This document shows, one piece after another, positions 1 to 6,218 of a stretch of 6,728 bases of DNA. The notes under the pieces are model-generated. The model did not search any database and was not told where the DNA came from. It worked only from the letters and a program-made list of their open reading frames with translations. Position 1 is the stretch's first letter. Every line of letters begins with the position of its first letter. The translations under genes and the position numbers were made by a program. Source of the stretch: Flavobacterium sp. (GTDB lineage Bacteria > Bacteroidota > Bacteroidia > Flavobacteriales > Flavobacteriaceae); contig JAAURU010000209.1 in the NCBI GenBank assembly GCA_012032075.1, forward strand, positions 1-6,728, given 5' to 3'.

Positions 1-628
1 TTATATTGGTTTTACTACCATTTGGGGGAATATTTTGGGAACACTATACTTTTAAAAAAAGGAATTGGTAATTTATCCCATCAGTTTAGTGTTACTTTTC
101 GGAAGTGTTTTAATTCCTTTTGGAATGCCAATTTATTCATTTCAGACCTATTTAAAGGACATAAATCAGTATGAGAAAGAAGAAATTAATGGTGGAAAAG
201 TAGCAGTTAAGTATGATGAATATTATACTAAAGAAAAATGGGAAAATACAATGAAAGAATTATCGTTTGTTAATGATAGTTTGTCTTTATCAGAAAAAAA
301 AAGCATTCTTATTTGGGGCAAACATTATGGACAAGCTGGTGCTGTAAACTTATTTGGTGCAGCTTATGCTTTACCCAATGCTTTTTCATTACATGGAAGT
401 TTTTATTCTTGGTTGCCCAAAGGAAAATGCCAGAAACCACAATTGTTTTAAGTTATAATGTAGGTGATTTTTTAATACTTATTTTGAAGAGGTAATTCAA
501 GTAAGAACAATATACAATCCTTTCGCAGATACTGAAGAACAATTGTATCAGAAAATTTATATTTGCAAAAACCAAAACAGGATTTTGATCAACTAAAAGA
601 AATTTTTAAAAATAGAATATTTGAATAA
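1..628 (+). CDS. GT39/ArnT-type membrane glycosyltransferase, C-terminal part (5' truncated, four apparent frameshifts)
   Basis: This is the end of a polytopic inner-membrane protein that I read as a family 39-like (ArnT/PMT fold) glycosyltransferase, which would move a sugar from a polyprenyl-phosphate carrier on the periplasmic side. The reading frame begins upstream of the window. Two hydrophobic segments are visible (about 3-50 and 68-145), followed by a soluble tail containing IWGKHYGQAGAVNLFG and LPNAFSLHGSFYSWLPKG and ending KNRIFE at a TAA (626-628). The frame changes four times: at the A7 run 54-60, A4 at 424-427, T6 at 468-473 and A5 at 567-571. Adding one base at each gives a continuous tail of about 209 residues. 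The catalytic N-terminal part is outside the window, so the family call rests on resemblance of the tail to flavobacterial proteins annotated this way. The sugar and the acceptor cannot be told. The next gene follows after 18 bp on the same strand. Confidence 0.6.
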
Positions 629-646
629 TCCATTTATATAAAAAGA

Positions 647-1402
647 ATGAATATTATAATTATAGAAGATGAAAAACCAGCAGCAAGATTGTTGCAAAGA
701 AAAGTTGAAAAATTAGGACTTCAAGTCAATCAAATGCTACATTCGGTTGAAGAATCATTAGTTTGGTTCCAAAATAATCAACATCCAGATTTGATTTTCC
801 TCGATATTCAACTATCAGATGGGTTGTCTTTTGAAATTTTTGAACAAATTGAGATTAAAAGTGCTGTCATTTTTACAACTGCTTATGATGAATATGCCTT
901 AAGAGCTTTCAAGTTAAATAGTATTGATTATTTGCTAAAACCTATTGATGAAGATGATTTAGAAACTGCTGTTGCTAAATTTAAAGCACGAACTACTGCA
1001 AATACTTCAGTAAGCTTAGATTTTGAAGCGATTAAGAGAATGCTAGTCAATCCAGTTGAGCGTGAATATAAGACTCGTTTTTCGGTTAAAATTGGCCAAC
1101 AAATAAAAGTCATACCCATTCAAGAAGTAGAATGTTTTTTTAGTGAAAACAAAGGCACTTATCTGCATACTTTTGAAAATAGAGATTATTTGTTAGACTT
1201 AACTATGGAACAATTGGAAAACGAATTAAACCCTAAAGATTTTTTTAGAATCAACAGAAAATTTATTTTACCATTAAAAGGAATTAAAGAAATTCAGGTG
1301 CATACCAATTCTCGTTTAAAAATAATTTTACCTTCTTATAAAGAGGATGAAGTTATAGTAGCAAGAGAACGAGTTAATGATTTTAAAGTTTGGTTGGATT
1401 AG
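647..1402 (+). CDS. LytTR-family DNA-binding response regulator
   Basis: This is an intact 251-residue two-component response regulator of the LytR/AlgR type. Residues 1-115 form the receiver domain: acidic residues E7 and D8, phospho-acceptor D53 in LIFLDIQL, T77/T78 in IFTTAYDEYALRAF and the conserved lysine K98 in DYLLKPI. A linker of about 25 residues leads to the LytTR DNA-binding domain at about 143-251, recognised by VKIGQQIKVIPIQEV, FFSENKGTYLHT and FFRINRKFILPL. Such proteins are phosphorylated by LytS-type membrane kinases and bind direct repeats in promoters. No kinase gene lies beside it here; the gene 18 bp upstream is a glycosyltransferase tail, so the partner is unknown. The ATG at 647 fits the usual N-terminus and follows an A-rich stretch (641-646) without a clear Shine-Dalgarno. 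No frame disturbance is visible, unlike the preceding gene. Confidence 0.95.
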   Translation: MNIIIIEDEKPAARLLQRKVEKLGLQVNQMLHSVEESLVWFQNNQHPDLIFLDIQLSDGLSFEIFEQIEIKSAVIFTTAYDEYALRAFKLNSIDYLLKPIDEDDLETAVAKFKARTTANTSVSLDFEAIKRMLVNPVEREYKTRFSVKIGQQIKVIPIQEVECFFSENKGTYLHTFENRDYLLDLTMEQLENELNPKDFFRINRKFILPLKGIKEIQVHTNSRLKIILPSYKEDEVIVARERVNDFKVWLD

Positions 1403-1414
1403 AAAATTAAAAAA

Positions 1415-3034
1415 TTAATAATTTTGCAGTTTATTTTTAAATAAATTTATTAATGAAGTGTTTGCATTGCTTTGATTAGGAAGTTCATCATAACCAAAAT
1501 AAATTCCAAATGAATCTTCGTGATAAGCATGATATGTAAAATAAGAATTGTATTGTTTGCAAATTTCAACCATATCATTAACCCATTGATTTCCACCTTT
1601 ATTGTTTTCAAATGTGGGTTTTCCAGTTCCAAATTCTCCTAAATATAAAGGTTTGTTTCTCGAATTTGAAACAGCATAATATTTAGTGAATTCAGCTTCC
1701 AAATAACTCTTATTTCTAGTATATATAGGAGCATTAGATTTATAAAAATCTATTCTTAATCTAATATTTGCATTTGCATTAATGTTTTCACCTTTCATCC
1801 AACCCGATATTTGATATTTATATCCTTGTTTAGGTAGAAAAACAAAATCGATACCACTCATGTTAGCATCGTCTGTAGTTCCATAAATTTTAATTGCATT
1901 TGCATCGGTTCTTCCTTGGTTTGAAATTATGCCATTTCCACTAGTATTAATAGACCAAAAATAAAAACCTGAACTATTATTTGGTATATTTTGATTTATT
2001 GTTCTTATGTAAATATCATTTGCATCATATTCTTTAATTTCAATATCATCAAAATAAATCGCTCCTCCAGCATTTTGACCAACACAAACAGGATAGCCTA
2101 ATTTAATTTGACTATCATTAACTAGATATTTAACACCTTCAAAATACGTCCACTCAAAATTTTGACTAGATGGTGATGGATTGTTAAAAATTGCAGTGTG
2201 CCATTGAGAATTTGAGTAATAAATATAATTTTCATCTGGATATTTTCCACCATCAAAATTAAAAGCCCAAGAAAATAATTGATGCGTAAATTGATAAGGA
2301 TCATAAAAATGAAATTCATACGCCATGTTAGTATCATTTACTATTGGGAAATTCATATTAGTATCATTTTCAAAAGTTTGTTTTGTATAAATAGCTCTTT
2401 CAATAAAGAAAATATGGTTTTTATCTATTGGTCTTACAGCATTAATAATTTTTTGAGCTAAAATTCCCCATTGCGCTACATTTTGAGTTGGAACAGGTTC
2501 ATTTACAAAGCCATAACCTAAAATAGTAATGTTGTCTTTATATCGTTTTGCAATTTCTTTCCATAGAGCAATTAATCTATTTTGATTTTCTGGGTTTGTC
2601 CATAATGCATCTCCTGTTCCTTGTGATTGATAGCCACCTTGTGGAACATGCATATTCAAAATTAACTTTATGTTTTTATTTTTAGCCCATTGTATGTTTT
2701 GGTTTAACCAATCAAAACCAGATTCTTTATAAATATAAGGATTGGAATCATCTTCAAAGAATTTATAATTTAAGTAAAAACGAATTGTATTCATATTCAT
2801 ATCTTTTACTCTTTGAAAATCTAATTCGTTATGATGTGTTTGTGAAATTGCATTTTCCCAAACAAAGTTTGAAAATGCAACTCCTTTTATGGTTATAGGG
2901 TTTCCGTTTCCGTCAACGAGTTGCGTTCCATTTGAAGTAACAAAAGGATTGTAAAGATTTTCTTCATAAATAATTTCGTCTTGTTTACATGAAATGTAGA
3001 TAAAAATAAAGACAAACAAGATGTTTTTATACAT
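1415..3034 (-). CDS. GH5 glycoside hydrolase (cellulase/mannanase fold), lipoprotein with an inserted beta-sandwich-like module
   Basis: This 539-residue predicted lipoprotein hydrolyses beta-1,4-type glycans by the retaining mechanism. A short signal peptide ends at C16 in FIYISCKQDE; the residue at -3 is tyrosine, a loose lipobox. The acidic residues just after the cysteine suggest export to the cell surface. The family 5 TIM barrel starts near residue 35 (LVDGNGNPITIKGVAFSNF). Visible signatures are R85 (NTIRFYLNY), H129 (LILNMHVPQGG), acid/base E179 (GYGFVNEP), H242/Y244 (YEFHFYDPYQFTHQ) and nucleophile E467 (LYLGEFGTGKP), with a final strand around FTYHAYHEDSFGIYFG. About 175 residues between H242/Y244 and the nucleophile do not belong to a usual GH5 barrel and resemble a carbohydrate-binding beta-sandwich. 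There is no C-terminal secretion tail. No SusC/SusD-like genes are in the window, so the substrate (cellulose, xyloglucan, mannan or another) is open. The frame is intact. The start ATG has a 14-bp palindrome 10 bp upstream. Confidence 0.9.
   Translation of the reverse strand: MYKNILFVFIFIYISCKQDEIIYEENLYNPFVTSNGTQLVDGNGNPITIKGVAFSNFVWENAISQTHHNELDFQRVKDMNMNTIRFYLNYKFFEDDSNPYIYKESGFDWLNQNIQWAKNKNIKLILNMHVPQGGYQSQGTGDALWTNPENQNRLIALWKEIAKRYKDNITILGYGFVNEPVPTQNVAQWGILAQKIINAVRPIDKNHIFFIERAIYTKQTFENDTNMNFPIVNDTNMAYEFHFYDPYQFTHQLFSWAFNFDGGKYPDENYIYYSNSQWHTAIFNNPSPSSQNFEWTYFEGVKYLVNDSQIKLGYPVCVGQNAGGAIYFDDIEIKEYDANDIYIRTINQNIPNNSSGFYFWSINTSGNGIISNQGRTDANAIKIYGTTDDANMSGIDFVFLPKQGYKYQISGWMKGENINANANIRLRIDFYKSNAPIYTRNKSYLEAEFTKYYAVSNSRNKPLYLGEFGTGKPTFENNKGGNQWVNDMVEICKQYNSYFTYHAYHEDSFGIYFGYDELPNQSNANTSLINLFKNKLQNY
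1715..2239 (-). other. Inserted CBM-like beta-sandwich region within the GH5 lipoprotein (approx. residues 266-440)
   Basis: This marks the segment encoding the part of the hydrolase that interrupts the catalytic barrel between barrel strands 6 and 7. It contains two stretches typical of jelly-roll carbohydrate-binding modules of the CBM4/9/16 kind: GGAIYFDDIEIKEYD (about 323-337), which is normally the last strand of such a module, and SGFYFWSINTSGNG (355-368) followed by YKYQISGWMKGENI (406-419) and IRLRIDFYK (424-432), which normally come first and in the middle. The order is therefore the reverse of the usual one. Barrel sequence resumes at SYLEAEFTKYYAVSN and the nucleophile strand. The edges are estimates good to about 10 residues, and the domain assignment is by eye. 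Confidence 0.5.
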
Positions 3035-3043
3035 AAGAAACTG

Positions 3044-3057
3044 ATTTACATGTAAAT
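3044..3057. promoter_or_regulatory. 14-bp perfect palindrome upstream of the GH5 gene (possible operator)
   Basis: ATTTACATGTAAAT reads identically on both strands and lies 10 bp before the hydrolase start codon, in the 50-bp gap after ctaA. On the - strand it overlaps TATATTTA, one base away from the Bacteroidetes -7 consensus TAnnTTTG; no matching -33 TTG is seen. It could be a binding site for a dimeric regulator of the hydrolase. It is also short and A/T-rich enough that chance cannot be excluded. Confidence 0.3.
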
Positions 3058-3084
3058 ATATTAAAAATTTCTATTTAACTATTG

Positions 3085-4093
3085 TTAATTTTTGATAGCT
3101 TCTAAAACCAAATAAAATTGAACACCAAATAAAATGGTTGCCAAAACAATATGTATTGTTTGTGTACCAAATGGAAAATCAAAATAATACATTAGAATTC
3201 CTGAAAAAATCTCTAATAATACAATGGCTAAAATTAATTTTACTTTAGAAAAGCCTAAATTAAGTTTTGAGTTTTGATACACTAAATAAGCTGTTACCAA
3301 AGTCACTAAAATAGAAAAACTTCTATGTATATAAAAGGTAATGGAAGGATTTTGCAACCAAAACGCTTTAGGTAAACCAGTTTCAGCAATATGATCAATA
3401 AATTCTCTTACAGATGTTCCTAAATGACTTGTACAAGGGTTAACCCAAAGCGAATAGTAGTACAATTTTAAATTTTTTATTGTACACAAATGCTTTTACT
3501 TTCTCTTTTTGAAAATGAAAAATCAAATACAACTGAAGTGCAACAATTAAAAAAGCGACCAACATGTGAGTCGTAATCTTAACAGGATTTAAAACCGAAT
3601 CCACAACTGTTTTTCCTAACCATGCTTGAAAACCCATTAGAACACAAATTAAAAAAGCATAAACCGCTAATTTTTTATTGGTTTCCCAATGCCAAAATGC
3701 TAAAATAAAACTAGCAAAGCAACCCAAACCTGCTAAAGCACCAAACAACCGATTGATGTATTCCACCCATGTATGAAATGGATTGAAAATAGCATAATCA
3801 TGTTTAGTGTATTTTTCCCAGTTTACTTCTGAAAAGGTATTTGTTGTTATAAAATCTTCTTTGGCAACTAACAAGCTTTCGTCTTTAATAATTACCATTC
3901 CTTTATTGTAAGATTTATTAGGGGCAAAAATCAATTCGCTTTCTTCTGTTGGAGGAATATAATAACCAAAACATTTAGGCCAATCAGGGCAACCCATTCC
4001 AGAACCTGTCATTCGAACTAAAGCTCCAGCAATAATTACAAGATAAACTAATACAAGAGCAATTTTTGTTATGGGTAAAAAGTAATTTTTCAT
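3085..4093 (-). CDS. ctaA: Heme A synthase, COX15/CtaA family (two apparent frameshifts)
   Basis: Heme A synthase oxidises the C8 methyl of heme O to a formyl group, giving heme A for aa3-type cytochrome oxidase; it is a membrane protein with eight helices. After adding one base at the CCC run 3444-3446 and one at the AAA run 3422-3424, the product is 336 residues, the usual size. Family marks in order: ALVRMTGSGMGCPDWPKCFG with C35 and C41 in the first outer loop, HTWVEYINRLFGALAG (H107, E111), KITTHMLVAF (H176), LGTSVREFID, YIHRSFSILV (H257) and QTIHIVLATI (H315). The four histidines fit the two bis-histidine heme sites. The short bridge GLTLVQVI lies in the third frame between the two indels and fills the gap between the halves exactly. 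The start ATG begins MKNYFLPITKIALV. No cytochrome oxidase or ctaB gene is in view. It lies 53 bp after cca on the same strand and 50 bp before the hydrolase gene. Confidence 0.92.
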
Positions 4094-4146
4094 TTTATTT
4101 TTAACAAAATTAATGATTTTAATTGTAGCTTAGTTTTCATCAAAAG

Positions 4147-5560
4147 TTAAACTTTTTGTAATCCCATTTTTTCTGCTCTCTTAATCACAAAAGCTAAAGC
4201 TTCCTCATATTCATTTGGAATTTCTCCTTCTAAAATAGCTTCTTTTACAGCTTCCTTTAAGGTTCCAATTTCTCTTCCAGGTTTTAAACCAAAGATTTCC
4301 ATAATTTCTTCACCAGAAATAGGTGGCTGAAAATTACGTACATTATCGCGCTCTTCCACTTCAACTATTTTCTGACGAACAATTTTAAAGTTTTCATGGT
4401 ATCGATTAAACTTTTTAGGGTTTTTTGTAGTAATATCAGCTTCGCATAAGGTCATTAAATTTTCTACGTCTTCACCAGCATCAAAAACCAATCGCCTAAC
4501 AGCAGAATCTGTAACTGTATCTTGCGATAAAACAATAGGTCTTGAACTCATAGCAACCATTTTTTGGACAAACTTCAGTTTCTGATTCAAAGGCATGTGT
4601 AATCGTTCAAAAATACGTTTTACCATTTACTTCCTAAAATTCATGTCCGTGAAAGGTCCAACCTTGTTTTTTGGTAAATTTTTTGTTGGTGATTTACCAA
4701 TATCATGCAAATAAAGCTGCCCATCTTAACCAAACATCATCTGTATTAGGACAAATGTTATCTACAACTTCTAATGTGTGATAAAAATTATTTTTGTGGG
4801 TATGACCTTCAATTTCTTCTACCTGATTTAAAGCTGTTAATTCTGGTAAAATAATATCTAAAAGCCCAGTTTGATACAATAATAAAAATCCTATTGATGG
4901 TTTTTCAGATAATAGCATTTTATTGATTTCTTCAACAATTCTTTCTCCAGAAATGATTTTAATTCTTTCTTTATTTCTAGTAATTGCTTCTAATGATTTT
5001 ATTTCAATCTCAAAATGCAATTGAGAAGCAAATCGAATAGCACGAAGCATTCGCAAGGATCATCGGAATAAGTAATATCAGAATCTAAAGGAGTTTTTAT
5101 GATTTTATTTTTTAAATCCTCCACACCATTAAAAGGATCAACAAGTTCACCAAAAGTATTGTCGTTTAAAGAAAAAGCAAGAGCATTAATCGTAAAATCT
5201 CTTCTTTCTTGATCATCTTTTAATGTTCCATTTTCAACAATTGGATTTCTACTATCATGATTGTAAGATTCTTTTCGTGCACCTACAAATTCAATATCCA
5301 TATCGTTATAACGCAACATAGCTGTTCCATAATTCTTGAAAACTTGGACTTTTGGGTTGTTTGGAAGTAATTCAGAAACTTTAAGAGCTAATTCAATACC
5401 ACTGCCAACAGCTACAATATCTATGTCTTTCTTATGATTTCTATTCAGTAAAATATCTCTTACAAAACCACCAATTACATAACATTCTAAGTTAAAGTTC
5501 ATGAGCAGCTTTCGATACTATTGTAAATATTTTATCTTCTAAATGTTGTTTGTAATTCAT
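4147..5560 (-). CDS. cca: CCA tRNA nucleotidyltransferase / poly(A) polymerase family with HD domain (six apparent frameshifts)
   Basis: This class II nucleotidyltransferase adds or repairs the 3' CCA of tRNAs. The start is the ATG at 5560 (MNYKQHLEDKIF), not the internal ATG at 5502, because the N-terminal helix continues into NLECYVIGGFVRD once one extra base in the AAA at 5494-5496 is removed. Further indels: a missing base at AA 5055-5056, an extra base at AAA 4709-4711, and missing bases at T6 4679-4684, A4 4636-4639 and TTT 4626-4628. The corrected length is exactly 471 residues. Motifs: GGFVRD (30-35), metal-binding D45 and D47 in DIDIV, RRDFTINALAF (119-129), LRMLRAIRFA (169-178), then an HD domain with H261 (FYHTLE) and H285/D286 (LLHDIGKS). 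The C-terminal 159 residues, from 4626 down to the TAA at 4147, are unbroken. A strict poly(A) polymerase cannot be excluded by eye, but the HD domain and the single homologue here favour CCA addition. Confidence 0.92.
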
Positions 5561-5569
5561 TATATTAAT

Positions 5570-5584
5570 TTGTCAATTTGACAA
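5570..5584. repeat. Short inverted repeat TTGTCAA-T-TTGACAA
   Basis: Seven-base arms (5570-5576 and 5578-5584) flank a single T, 9 bp upstream of the corrected cca start. The arms share the TTGAC/GTCAA word with the larger inverted repeat beside it, so the two probably belong to one repetitive element. It could also be an operator for cca; nothing in the sequence decides this. Confidence 0.4.
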
Positions 5585-5587
5585 TGA

Positions 5588-5631
5588 GTCAATTAGCCAA
5601 TTTTAAGATTGAGTTAAATTGGCTAATTGAC
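5588..5631. repeat. Perfect 16-bp inverted repeat (hairpin) between tsaC and cca
   Basis: GTCAATTAGCCAATTT (5588-5603) pairs with AAATTGGCTAATTGAC (5616-5631) around a 12-nt loop. The stem is perfect and sits 24 bp past the corrected tsaC stop. No uninterrupted T tract follows on either strand, so it is not a textbook intrinsic terminator, though a transcript of either strand would fold strongly here. Words such as AATTAGCC, AATTGAC and, just to the right, AATTAGCACATTATT recur in intergenic palindromes of flavobacterial genomes as I recall them. I therefore favour a dispersed palindromic repeat that may also end or protect the upstream transcript. Confidence 0.65.
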
Positions 5632-5655
5632 AGATCGATTAATTAGCACATTATT

Positions 5656-6215
5656 CTATCTTCTAATCACTTTAACCTGACTGTCTAATCCTAATTTGAT
5701 TATGGTTGAAGGATTTTGCAAATTTTATCTTGATGCAAATTTACAATATAGTCAACACCTTTTAAAATTTCAGGAGTGATTTCTTTAAATGTTTTTGGAG
5801 CAAACATCCCTGAAATATTAGCAGATGTTGAAACTAATGGTTTTTTCATTCGTTCCATTAATTTAAAGCAAAAAGGCTCAGTTACTATTCGAACAGCAAG
5901 CGAATTGTCATCTGCAATAATACTTTTTGCAACGTTTTTTGGTTTATCAAGTATAAGTGTAGTTGGTTTTTCTGCAAAATCTAATATTTGCCATGCTACA
6001 TCGGGAATTTCGTTAAATATTTGATGCATCATACGTTCACCATTAACTAGAACTATCATGCTTTTGCTTTCTTCACGCTGTTTTAAAGCATATATTTTCT
6101 TTATTGCTTCTTCATTTGTAGCATCGCAACCTATTCCCCAAACCGTATCAGTAGGGTAAAGAATTATTCCTCCATTCTTTATCACTTCAAAGGCATTGTG
6201 TATTTCAGAATTCAA
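5656..6215 (-). CDS. tsaC: L-threonylcarbamoyladenylate synthase, TsaC/YrdC domain (one apparent frameshift near the end)
   Basis: The enzyme makes threonylcarbamoyl-AMP from threonine, bicarbonate and ATP, the first step of t6A37 modification of ANN-decoding tRNAs. It is a cytoplasmic single-domain YrdC protein, the short form without the Sua5 C-terminal domain. Signatures: KNGGIILYPTDTVWGIGCDA (13-32), ALKQREESKSMIVLV (43-57), KPTTLILDKPKN (83-94), SLAVRIVTEPF (105-115) and PLVSTSANISG (126-136). The uncorrected frame stops at 5700, but one added base in the T4 run 5714-5717 continues it through NPSTIIKLGLDSQVKVIRR to a TAG at 5656-5658, a normal family ending, for 186 residues. The start is a TTG at 6215. 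The methyltransferase TAA is only 3 bp before it and in the same frame, leaving just ATT and TTG as upstream choices. The two genes are almost certainly one transcript. Confidence 0.92.
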
Positions 6216-6218
6216 AAT

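Noticed and set aside
1403..1425. Inverted repeat AAAATTA ... TAATTTT between the converging stop codons, as a bidirectional terminator
   Set aside because: The stem has only seven A/T pairs and several alternative registers; in sequence this A/T-rich such repeats are expected by chance. It overlaps the end of the hydrolase gene.
3085..4093. ctaA as a pseudogene or as two separate proteins
   Set aside because: Two one-base corrections 22 bp apart restore every conserved motif and a normal length, and the bridge in the third frame matches the expected helix.
4105..4112. Minus-strand TAATTTTG matching the Bacteroidetes -7 element TAnnTTTG before ctaA
   Set aside because: The nearest upstream TTG is about 28 bp away, too far for the usual -33/-7 spacing, and the resulting transcript would be nearly leaderless. 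The motif is common by chance at this base composition.
5700..5702. TAA at 5700 as the natural end of tsaC
   Set aside because: The shifted frame immediately continues with a typical family C-terminus (PSTIIKLG...) to a stop at 5656.
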